22,504 bases of DNA from VGNY01 sp964549635 (GTDB lineage: Bacteria > Chloroflexota > Dehalococcoidia > GIF9 > UBA5629): the NCBI GenBank assembly GCA_964549635.1, contig CAZJVJ010000018.1, positions 1 through 22,504 of the forward strand. Reading direction: 5' to 3'. Both the position numbers and the translations under genes were made by a program. Numbering within the stretch: the stretch's first letter is position 1; every line of letters begins with the position of its first letter. A model generated the notes under the pieces. The model had not been told where the DNA came from and did no database searches. It saw only the letters and a list, made by a program, of their open reading frames with translations. This document shows positions 7,291 through 13,821 of the stretch, in pieces.

Positions 7291-7318
7291 TGTCAGAAAA
7301 CTGTCAGCGACCTGTCAG
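7291..7318 (+). promoter_or_regulatory. three TGTCAG direct repeats at exact 11-bp spacing (putative activator site)
   Basis: TGTCAG occurs at 7291-7296, 7302-7307 and 7313-7318, each start exactly 11 bp after the last. This is the geometry of PhoB/OmpR-type winged-helix sites and resembles the CTGTCA half-site of Pho boxes. The array lies ~33-60 bp upstream of a -10-like TATATT (7351-7356) that lacks a good -35, as expected for an activator-dependent promoter. The likely binder is the FHA-winged-helix protein encoded at 2844-3527. Confidence 0.65.
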
Positions 7319-7350
7319 CCTGTAATCAAGCAATCCAATGGCGCTACGCG

Positions 7351-7356
7351 TATATT
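7351..7356 (+). promoter_or_regulatory. putative -10 element of the ectodomain-FHA operon
   Basis: TATATT lies 40 bp upstream of the ATG at 7396. At 17 bp further upstream the sequence (AAGCAA) does not resemble a -35 box, which together with the repeat array upstream suggests dependence on an activator. The start region has no strong Shine-Dalgarno sequence; a GGGG run lies ~17 bases before the ATG. Confidence 0.4.
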
Positions 7357-7395
7357 AGAAGGGGAAATGGCTAATTGGGGGGTTAACAGTAAGAC

Positions 7396-8982
7396 ATGAA
7401 GAAATCTGTTTCAGCGCTTCTGGTGATTTTTCTGGCCCTGCTGGCTGTTATCGGCGGTATACCGCCCGTCCAGGCACAGGAATACCCCTCCCCGCCAGCA
7501 GACCCTTCCGAACCATGGCAACCGCCTTACACCGGGGTGGTGCCTATGGAGCCGCAGGTGCGGGTGGAGATATATGGTCAGACCTGGCCCTCCTTGCAAG
7601 TTGCGCCGCCGGAAGTTGCGCCGGGCACTCCGCACTCGATAGTAGGTGCTTACCTGGTCAACAGCTATGGGCAGGTGCTGACCACCCTGTACCGCAACTG
7701 GTCATGTTATCTAATAATATCCGTCAGCGGCCCGGGATATTTCTATCTCTGGGAATATTATCCTGCGGGCACCGTTCCCCACGGTCACTGGCTGTGTTAC
7801 AGGTGGTATATACCACGCGCCGGTGTCTGGCAGTTAGGGCCGTTTGTAGCCGAACCATTCGACCCGCCTGGCAGGTATATCTGGAAGATGTGGTTCCTCT
7901 CCGGGCATTACTGGTCAACGCGCTTGCTGAGCTTCAATTACACCGGCAGTTACTATCCTCCAGACATACCTGGCCTGGCGCCGGAGCCGGTCAATCCCCC
8001 GGTGATAAACTCATTCAGTGCCAGCAAGACACCCATTGAGCTGGGGGAGACCGTCGTCCTTTCCTGGACTACCACCAACGCTAATAGCGTCACCATTTCG
8101 CCGGGGATTGGAACGGTTGCCACCTCAGGTTCCACCTCAGTCACGCCGTCTGCCACCACCACCTACACGCTGGTGGCAGTGGGGAAGGCGGGCAAGTCAG
8201 CCTCATCTTCGGTAACTGTAACGGTCATGCCCAGGATACCGCCCGCCATCAGTGCTGATAGGGTGGTGATACGGAGGGGGAAGACAGCATCCCTGTCATG
8301 GAATGCACCGGGGGCCACCCGTGTATCCATTACCGGTGTGGGCAGCGTTGGCACCAGCGGTACGGTTCAGGTATCTCCGGAGAGAACCACCACATACACG
8401 CTTACCGCTGCCTATATGGACGGCAGCACGCAGTCCGCGTCGGTAACGGTCAATGTAGAGCAGCCGCCGTACCTGCTCTGGTGCCTCATAGCCCTGCTGG
8501 CAATGGCGGTGATTGCTGTAATCGTGCTGATTGTCCTGATGGCCAGAAGAAGGGCAGAAACACGCCCGAAACAGGAAGCAGCCACGCAGGCAGGTCAGTC
8601 CACCCAGCCTGAAACAACGCCCTCTACAGACACATTGCCGGCTACCACGCCTGTGCTGGAAGCTGAGCTGGCTAAGCTGGTGATGCCGGATGGTAGTGAG
8701 ATACTTCTAGCCGGTAATGCCAGGTCCTTTGGCAGGCATGACTTTGAAAAGTTCGTGCCCCAGGAACATATTAGCTATATCTCCAGGCAGCATTTCAACA
8801 TCTGGTACGAAGGTGGCCATTACTACATCGAAGACCGTAGCAGCACCAACGGCACAAGGCTAAATGGCAAGGATATAAAGGGGACTGGCAGGCACGCGCT
8901 GGCTGATGGCGATGCCATTGAACTGGCAAGGAAATTCAGCATTACTTTTAAGAAGGAAACTAATAAGAAGGAGGTAAAATGA
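7396..8982 (+). CDS. exported Ig-like repeat protein with membrane anchor and cytoplasmic FHA domain
   Basis: The 528-residue protein has a signal peptide (1-27, ending VQA), a Pro-rich stretch, the same Trp/Tyr-rich domain as the preceding gene product (~85-190: YFYLWEYYPAG, HWLCYRWYIPRAGVWQLGP, YIWKMWFLSGHYW), two tandem Ig-like beta-sandwich repeats (~202-280 and ~282-354), one membrane segment (~358-382, followed by ARRR) and an FHA domain (~427-525: FGRHDFE, ISRQHFNI, YYIEDRSSTNGTRLNG). The Ig repeats show the common bacterial pattern, with SWTTTNANSVTISPGIG and TTTYTL at the end. All key FHA residues are present. The stop codon overlaps the ATG of a 30-codon ORF (ATGA). I infer a surface or envelope sensor or adhesin linked to Thr-phosphorylation inside the cell. 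Confidence 0.87.
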   Translation: MKKSVSALLVIFLALLAVIGGIPPVQAQEYPSPPADPSEPWQPPYTGVVPMEPQVRVEIYGQTWPSLQVAPPEVAPGTPHSIVGAYLVNSYGQVLTTLYRNWSCYLIISVSGPGYFYLWEYYPAGTVPHGHWLCYRWYIPRAGVWQLGPFVAEPFDPPGRYIWKMWFLSGHYWSTRLLSFNYTGSYYPPDIPGLAPEPVNPPVINSFSASKTPIELGETVVLSWTTTNANSVTISPGIGTVATSGSTSVTPSATTTYTLVAVGKAGKSASSSVTVTVMPRIPPAISADRVVIRRGKTASLSWNAPGATRVSITGVGSVGTSGTVQVSPERTTTYTLTAAYMDGSTQSASVTVNVEQPPYLLWCLIALLAMAVIAVIVLIVLMARRRAETRPKQEAATQAGQSTQPETTPSTDTLPATTPVLEAELAKLVMPDGSEILLAGNARSFGRHDFEKFVPQEHISYISRQHFNIWYEGGHYYIEDRSSTNGTRLNGKDIKGTGRHALADGDAIELARKFSITFKKETNKKEVK

Positions 8983-9071
8983 GTTTCAGAATGATGATTT
9001 TCATCCTGACGGCGATATTGCTGCTATTCTCCGCACTGCTAGTTAAGGTCAAAATGATTGAAAGGAGGTAA
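8979..9071 (+). CDS. 30-residue single-span membrane peptide
   Basis: An ATG overlaps the previous stop (ATGA) and has an excellent AAGGAGG site four to five bases upstream. It opens a 30-codon frame ending at the TAA at 9069. The peptide starts MSFRMMIFILTAILLLFSAL and ends with a basic tail (KVKMIERR), i.e. one hydrophobic helix with a cytoplasmic positive end. The last codons form the AGGAGG ribosome site of the next gene, so it also acts as a translational coupler. It lies between two membrane FHA proteins and may be a small partner of their membrane segments. Nothing in it reveals a specific function; its reality rests on the start signals, coupling and amphipathic composition. Confidence 0.6.
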   Translation: MSFRMMIFILTAILLLFSALLVKVKMIERR

Positions 9072-9075
9072 GAAG

Positions 9076-10419
9076 ATGAGTCTCAAAAAACCGGTTTTAG
9101 CCCTAGCAGCAGTTTTACTATGCCTGGCACTATTGTTGCCGGCGGTACCGGCATATGCTGAAGACGAGGCGGCTGATGCACAGGCGGACGCATCAGCCAC
9201 GGCTACAGCTACTGTTACCGCCACCGTCACCGAGTCCGACCCCTCTGGCACTGTTACCGTAACCGCCGTTGCCACTGCCACCGCTACAGCCACCGCCACT
9301 GTTTCAGGTCCCTCCTCTCCACCTCCACCACCTCCACCTCCACCACCGTCTCCACCTCCACCACCCTCTGCCCCGCCCCCACCGCGGCCGCCGGCACCAC
9401 CGCCGCAGGACTGCTGTCGGCGATGTGACCCGTGTTGCCCTTGCTACCCGGTGTGCTCATGGCCGTGTGACTGCAGGTGGTCGGTGTGTGTTCGGCCAAG
9501 CATTGTTGTGGTGGCGCAGCCACAACCGCAACCACAGCCACAACCTCAGCCTATGATTGACCCTCCGCCGGTCGTCAATGCCTTCAGCGCTAGCCCCAGC
9601 TACATACAGCCAGGGCAAACGGCCACGCTGATGTGGACGGTGAGCGACGTACTGGAAAGGAGGGTCAGCGTTACCATATCGCCCGGCATCGGCTCGGTCC
9701 CCGCCTCCGGTTCATATGTGGTGAGCCCTACCTCCACAACCACCTATACGCTCACTGCCACCAATGTCGACGGTACCGTAACTGCCAGCACCACCGTTAC
9801 GGTTGCCCCTCCTGCCGCCACCTTAAGCCCCAGCAGCGGCTCGGCGGTCGGTGTTCCGGGGGGTGACGATAATAGCGGTAAAAAGGGCACCCTGGCCCTT
9901 GGGCTTGGTGGTACCAGCGGCCCTATAAATTCAAGGCTGCTATACGGCCTGGTGATTGCGCTGCTGGCTGCAGCTATTGTGGCGGCAGTGATTCTTGCCC
10001 GTAAGAAGCCCGCCTTGGCCCATGCCGGCCATAACAATGCAATCACACAGCTGGGACATCTGTCCTGTGTTACCGATACACGGATTTCAGAGGAAACCAC
10101 GCATACAAAACCGGTTATCTCAGGGGCCGGTCCCAAGTTTGTCACACCGGATGGCAAGGCTGTGGCTTCCCCAGCAGACAGCGGAACACTCGGGCGGAAA
10201 GACTTCCGTTCGCTATTAGGGCCAGAAAAAGCAGCCCTTATCTCCAGAGCACACATCCGTCTCGATTGTGAGGACGGACAGTACTATATCGAGGACTGCG
10301 GCAGCACCAACGGCACCAAGCTCAACGGGGCCGGCATTAAGGGCAAAGGCAGGCTGCCGCTTAAGGACGGCGACGAAATCGAACTCGCCAATGTTCTTAC
10401 CTTGACCTTCAAAACCTAA
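9076..10419 (+). CDS. exported polyproline/Cys-rich, Ig-like membrane protein with cytoplasmic FHA domain
   Basis: I place the start at ATG 9076, seven bases after AGGAGG; a TTG at 9058 in frame is less likely. The 447-residue protein has a signal peptide (1-28, AYA before ED), a low-complexity Ala/Thr/Val tract (~36-75), a polyproline tract with Ser/Ala/Arg interruptions (~80-110), a cluster of ten Cys in ~27 residues (~112-138), a Pro-Gln repeat (~147-158), one Ig-like domain (~165-244), a membrane helix (~286-310, then ARKK) and an FHA domain (~352-447: LGRKDF, LISRAHIRL, YYIEDCGSTNGTKLNG). The polyproline tract resembles a wall-spanning stalk and the Cys cluster could be disulfide-bonded or bind metal; both are inference. 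It is last in the operon, before a terminator. Confidence 0.85.
   Translation: MSLKKPVLALAAVLLCLALLLPAVPAYAEDEAADAQADASATATATVTATVTESDPSGTVTVTAVATATATATATVSGPSSPPPPPPPPPPSPPPPPSAPPPPRPPAPPPQDCCRRCDPCCPCYPVCSWPCDCRWSVCVRPSIVVVAQPQPQPQPQPQPMIDPPPVVNAFSASPSYIQPGQTATLMWTVSDVLERRVSVTISPGIGSVPASGSYVVSPTSTTTYTLTATNVDGTVTASTTVTVAPPAATLSPSSGSAVGVPGGDDNSGKKGTLALGLGGTSGPINSRLLYGLVIALLAAAIVAAVILARKKPALAHAGHNNAITQLGHLSCVTDTRISEETTHTKPVISGAGPKFVTPDGKAVASPADSGTLGRKDFRSLLGPEKAALISRAHIRLDCEDGQYYIEDCGSTNGTKLNGAGIKGKGRLPLKDGDEIELANVLTLTFKT
9307..9411 (+). repeat. CCA/CCT triplet repeat coding polyproline
   Basis: The stretch is almost entirely CCN proline codons, mainly alternating CCA and CCT with few Ser, Ala and Arg codons. 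The triplet periodicity makes it prone to in-frame length change by slippage, so the stalk length may vary between strains. Confidence 0.7.
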
Positions 10420-10424
10420 AAAGA

Positions 10425-10475
10425 GAGAGCCGGCGCGCCGCATTACCAGCCCGTGCCGGCTTTCCTTTATTTTTC
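10425..10475 (+). terminator. intrinsic terminator of the ectodomain-FHA operon
   Basis: GAGAGCCGGC (10425-10434) pairs with GCCGGCTTTC (10455-10464) with one G-T pair, enclosing a 20-base loop that can pair partly within itself. The T-rich run TTTCCTTTATTTTT follows. It lies six bases after the last FHA gene's stop. Confidence 0.72.
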
Positions 10476-10510
10476 GCTTACTTGCAGACTGTTGCTTTTC
10501 CCGACAGCCC

Positions 10511-10539
10511 TTGACAGCAGCGGCACCCGCATGTAAAAC
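10511..10539 (+). promoter_or_regulatory. putative sigma-70 promoter of the SDR/5-alpha-reductase pair
   Basis: TTGACA (10511-10516) and TAAAAC (10534-10539) are 17 bp apart. Transcription would start near 10546, giving a leader of about 118 bases before the ATG at 10664. No riboswitch fold is obvious in the leader. Confidence 0.45.
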
Positions 10540-10663
10540 TCTTGTCTGCCCAATTTAGCCGCTTTGCTTCAAAACACGAGGTTCAGCGTTTGCTAGAGTT
10601 CGTTAAGCTTGGAATGACAAGCCGCTCTTCAACCTGGCATCTTTAGGGCTGGTAAAAACAACG

Positions 10664-11647
10664 ATGACAGTAGTAGTGACAGGTGCTACCGGGCATGTTG
10701 GTGCTAACTTAGTGCGGAGGCTGCTCGCTCAACAGCGCCATGTGCGGGTGCTAATCCACATAAACAGGAAGGCAGTTCAGGGGCTTGATGTTGAGATAGC
10801 CGAAGGCGATGTCTGCGATATACGGACGCTGTATGACGCGTTCAACGGTGCCGACGTGGTATATCACCTAGCTGCCCGCGTCTCGATATCGATGGATGAC
10901 TGGCCACTGCTTGAACAGGTCAATGTCATGGGCACCCGAAATGTGGTCAAGGCGTGTCTTCACACCGGGGTACGTCGGCTTGTCCACTTCAGTTCAATTC
11001 ATGCCCTGTGTCAGGAGCCGTTAGACCTACCTGTGGACGAGTCACGGCCGTTGGTGAGATACAAGCGCTGCCCACCTTATGACCGTTCCAAAGCAGAGGG
11101 TGAGAAACAAGTATATTGGGGCATAGAACAGGGGTTAGACGCTGTAATAATTATCCCGACGGCGGCTATCGGCCCCTATGACTATGGGCCATCGCATTTC
11201 GGGCAAGCCTTACTGGCGCTTGCCCGGGCTGAATTGCCAGCGTTGGTGGCCGGTGGCTTTAATTGGGTGGATGTTCGCGATGTTGTGGAAGGAGCGATAA
11301 GGGCTGAGCAGCATGCGCCTGCCGGCGCCAGGTATATACTATCTGGCCACTGGGTATCTGTGCCTGAGCTAGCAGCCATTGTTGAGCTGGCCACTCGTGT
11401 TCCAGCACCGCGTTTGGTGTGCCCTTTGTGGTTGGCAGCTGCTTGTACTCCGTTTACTGCTGGCTTGGCTCGTTTAACCGGCAAGCGGCCACTGTATACC
11501 GGGGCCGCCATCAAAGCACTGGCCGGCAATCGCAACATAAGCCATGCAAAGGCTACTCGTGAACTTGGCTATAATCCTCGCCCATTTACTGAGACAATTC
11601 TTGATACTCTTAAATGGTTTGCGGATAATGGCTACCTTGGCCGTTAG
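10664..11647 (+). CDS. NAD(P)-dependent extended short-chain dehydrogenase/epimerase (3-beta-HSD/dihydroflavonol reductase-like)
   Basis: A 327-residue extended SDR. The N-terminal Rossmann motif GATGHVGANL (residues ~7-16) binds the dinucleotide. DVVYHLAARVS, the catalytic Ser region FSSIHAL (~109) and the active-site YDRSK (Tyr139, Lys143) are all present. IIPTAAIGPYDYGPSHFG and the HWVSVPELA/LGYNPRPFTETI region complete the family signature. It resembles enzymes acting on hydroxysteroids, dihydroflavonols or nucleotide sugars. The next gene, 17 bp downstream on the same strand, is a steroid 5-alpha-reductase homologue, which favours a sterol/steroid or isoprenoid-ketone substrate here. The ATG at 10664 has only a weak ribosome site. 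Fold certain; substrate inferred from context. Confidence 0.87.
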   Translation: MTVVVTGATGHVGANLVRRLLAQQRHVRVLIHINRKAVQGLDVEIAEGDVCDIRTLYDAFNGADVVYHLAARVSISMDDWPLLEQVNVMGTRNVVKACLHTGVRRLVHFSSIHALCQEPLDLPVDESRPLVRYKRCPPYDRSKAEGEKQVYWGIEQGLDAVIIIPTAAIGPYDYGPSHFGQALLALARAELPALVAGGFNWVDVRDVVEGAIRAEQHAPAGARYILSGHWVSVPELAAIVELATRVPAPRLVCPLWLAAACTPFTAGLARLTGKRPLYTGAAIKALAGNRNISHAKATRELGYNPRPFTETILDTLKWFADNGYLGR

Positions 11648-11664
11648 CAGGTTCAAGCAATGAT

Positions 11665-12444
11665 ATGACTCTGCCGGGCACCGTGAGCGAGCAATTGTTT
11701 TTCTACAGCCTCACCATAGGCTGGTTTATACTGGCGGTTGTAGCCTTTGCCGCATTGTTTTTCGTTGTGGCGCCATATGGCCGTCACGCTCGCAGCGGTT
11801 GGGGTCCCATTATAGACAGCAGGCTGGGCTGGGTAATTATGGAAGCGCCAGCCCCGCTTGTTTTTGCGGTGTGTTTTGCCATTGGCACCAATGCACACAC
11901 CCCTGCCGAGCTGATGTTTTTCGCTTTGTGGGAGATACATTATATTCACCGGGCGTTTGTATATCCTCTCGGCTTGCGTGGCGGGATAAAACGCATGCCT
12001 CTTGTTGTCATGTGCCTTGCGTTTATATTCAATGGAGTGAACGCGTACCTTAACGGTCGTTATATTTTTACGTTCTCCCGTGGCTACGATAATCAATGGC
12101 TTCTGGACCCACGTTTTGTTGTCGGTGTCACACTCTTTGTGACCGGTCTTATTGTCAATCGCCAGGCAGACTACACCCTTCGCAATCTACGCAAACCGGG
12201 GGAGTCTGGTTATAAGATTCCCTATGGAGCGCTCTACCGCTGGATATCCTGTCCTAACTATTTTGGTGAGATAGTCATGTGGGTTGGCTGGGCTGTGGCC
12301 ACATGGTCGCTGCCCGGCCTTGTCTTTGCTATCTGGACTATAGCTAATCTAGCGCCCCGGTCACGGGCCCATCATATTTGGTATCGGGAGCACTTTTCCA
12401 ATTATCCTCCTGAGCGCAAGGCACTGGTGCCGGGCATATGGTGA
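11665..12444 (+). CDS. 3-oxo-5-alpha-steroid 4-dehydrogenase (steroid 5-alpha-reductase) family membrane protein
   Basis: This 259-residue polytopic membrane protein (about six or seven helices) matches the steroid 5-alpha-reductase family along its length. The N-terminal APYGRHARSGWGP and LGWVIMEAPAP, the middle WEIHYIHRAFVYPL, and the C-terminal SCPNYFGEIVMWVGWAVATW, ANLAPRSRAHHIWYREHF and YPPERKAL are the conserved NADPH and substrate-pocket regions of SRD5A1/2-type enzymes, including the catalytic Glu/Tyr segment. Length matches (animal enzymes ~255-260). The family reduces the delta-4 double bond of 3-oxosteroids using NADPH; bacterial members may act on environmental steroids or other enones. 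It pairs with the upstream SDR, suggesting sequential redox steps on one substrate. Its stop is 6 bp from the end of the convergent ferredoxin gene. Confidence 0.9.
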   Translation: MTLPGTVSEQLFFYSLTIGWFILAVVAFAALFFVVAPYGRHARSGWGPIIDSRLGWVIMEAPAPLVFAVCFAIGTNAHTPAELMFFALWEIHYIHRAFVYPLGLRGGIKRMPLVVMCLAFIFNGVNAYLNGRYIFTFSRGYDNQWLLDPRFVVGVTLFVTGLIVNRQADYTLRNLRKPGESGYKIPYGALYRWISCPNYFGEIVMWVGWAVATWSLPGLVFAIWTIANLAPRSRAHHIWYREHFSNYPPERKALVPGIW

Positions 12445-12450
12445 TTATGC

Positions 12451-13533
12451 CTACCGGGAGTAGAAATAGGTCTTTCCTTTTTCTTCAGCTATCGCCCGCC
12501 ACATCTCCAGAACGTCGCGGGGTGGGGGCACAGTCTCATCCTGCTTCCGGGCGACAAGCGATAGTGCACCCGGGGCACATTCTACCGCGCACAGTCCGCA
12601 GCCGATGCAACCGGTGCTGCTAACCACCGCCTTTTCATCTTTTCTGTCCATGGAGATGGCACTGACCGGGCAGATGGAGACGCAGGACTCACAGCCATTG
12701 CACAGCTCAATGTTTACCACTGCGTAGTAGCTGGATTTGGCTACGGCTGTGGGCATTTTGAACTGAGTTAGAGACCGCATAACTCCACAGCAACAGGCGC
12801 AACACTGGCACATGCCGACCATGTTCTCCGTAACATTCAGTCCCAGATGGACAAGGCCAGCATTCTCGCCCCGCTGTAACACCTTCAGAGCCTCCTGAAC
12901 TGTTGCCTTTTTGCCGATGCCCTTATCGATGGCGAACTCGCCCCAGGCGTCAAAATACATGCAGATGGAATCTAATGGTCTGGCACAGCCCCGCCCTACC
13001 AGCTTCTGTTCCTTGCGGCAGATACAGTCGGTGATGGCTATGGTCTGTGCCTGGCTGACTACCTGTGAGGCGCTCTGGTAAGGGATGATTTCCATCTGGG
13101 ACAGGCTCTGTTCGGCGGGCAGCACCCGCATCCAGGGTGTCTTGGCACCGGCGATCTCCTTGACCAAGTCTGGGTAGAGGTCTTCAAAGGCGTGGGCAAG
13201 CTCTTCGTCCAGCTTCTGCACCTGGAACTCGTAGATGCCGGGGACAAAGGCTACCAGTGCATAGCGGAGTTCATCACCCTTCTTGCGCTCGAAAATAAGC
13301 CCTTTATCAGCCATCCGTGCCAGAACTTTTGCCAGCTCATCCTTATTTATCCCTGTCTTTTCGGAAAGCTGTTTAACCGTCTGTGGCCGTGGAGTCAGGT
13401 GAACAGCGATTTCAGCCTCTTCCCTGGTGAATAGTTTCTTCAGTATTTCAATCTCAAGGCCGCTGACTGTGCTGGGGTATCCTGCCGGATGGCGTGCCAG
13501 GTGCTGGCTCAACTGGTGATACATATGGTGCAT
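12451..13533 (-). CDS. helix-turn-helix and 4Fe-4S ferredoxin fusion protein
   Basis: The 360-residue protein combines an N-terminal winged helix (~35-100: PRPQTVKQLSEKTGINKDEL then ARMADKGLIFERKKGDELRY) with several cysteine regions. The first is CICRKEQKLVGRGCARPLDSIC (shown as its flanking motif CICRKEQ and DSIC, ~172-195). The second is CQCCACCCG (~246). Two classic ferredoxin motifs follow: CNGCESCVSICP (~281) and CIGCGLCAVECAP (~313). The ferredoxin part should carry two [4Fe-4S] clusters; the others may bind a further cluster. Such proteins are frequent in anaerobic Deltaproteobacteria and Dehalococcoidia; their role (redox-sensing regulator or electron carrier) is not settled to my knowledge. 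AAGGAGGG lies before the ATG at 13533. There is no membrane segment. Confidence 0.87.
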   Translation of the reverse strand: MHHMYHQLSQHLARHPAGYPSTVSGLEIEILKKLFTREEAEIAVHLTPRPQTVKQLSEKTGINKDELAKVLARMADKGLIFERKKGDELRYALVAFVPGIYEFQVQKLDEELAHAFEDLYPDLVKEIAGAKTPWMRVLPAEQSLSQMEIIPYQSASQVVSQAQTIAITDCICRKEQKLVGRGCARPLDSICMYFDAWGEFAIDKGIGKKATVQEALKVLQRGENAGLVHLGLNVTENMVGMCQCCACCCGVMRSLTQFKMPTAVAKSSYYAVVNIELCNGCESCVSICPVSAISMDRKDEKAVVSSTGCIGCGLCAVECAPGALSLVARKQDETVPPPRDVLEMWRAIAEEKGKTYFYSR

Positions 13534-13565
13534 GTTATCCCTCCTTATGGCTGACGCGGATGAAA

Positions 13566-13594
13566 ATTATATCACCCATTAGTTGCAATGACTA
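13566..13594 (-). promoter_or_regulatory. putative promoter of the HTH-ferredoxin gene
   Basis: On the minus strand a perfect TATAAT (13571-13566) follows TAGTCA (13594-13589) by 17 bp. The start of transcription would be near 13559, ~26 bases before the ATG, with the AAGGAGGG ribosome site in between. Confidence 0.5.
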
Positions 13595-13689
13595 TGTAGC
13601 CTGCACGATCAGTTGTAGCGCCAGGCTCTAAATTTGCCCGGCAGTCCAGCGCCCACACAACGCGAAACATTGTTCCGTAGTATAATTAA

Positions 13690-13817
13690 CCAGGTCTACA
13701 ACTCATTACCGAGCTCAGGGTAAGCTTCTTGCTGCTGGTGGGCATGTAGTCGAGCCGGGCGGTGGCAAGGAGCCGCCCAAAGTAAAGGATTTTGAGAAAT
13801 ACTTGGTAAGGCTGTGA
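13690..13817 (+). pseudogene. possible remnant of a gene C-terminus
   Basis: One frame is open here and ends in a coding-like tail (AAGGHVVEPGGG, then KEPPKVKDFEKYLVRL) at the TGA at 13815. It has no start codon with a ribosome site and no upstream body, since a TAA in frame lies near 13684. It may be a leftover C-terminal fragment of a deleted gene, or chance. A TATAAT at 13681-13686 could instead be a -10 box for the hydrolase downstream. Confidence 0.25.
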
Positions 13818-13821
13818 ACAT

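Noticed and set aside
9039..9299. Minus-strand Val/Ala repeat ORF
   Set aside because: It is the reverse reading of the GCC/ACC-rich Ala/Thr/Val tract, not an independent gene.
9180..9560. CRISPR-like or tandem repeat array
   Set aside because: The repetition is codon-level low complexity inside a coding frame, with no spacers or conserved repeat unit.
9744..10256. 170-codon minus-strand ORF opposite the polyproline FHA gene
   Set aside because: Antisense shadow; the plus frame has a signal peptide, Ig-like, membrane and FHA modules.
10610..10620. TGGAATGACA shared between 10610 and 22311
   Set aside because: A single 10-mer match in 22 kb is expected by chance many times.
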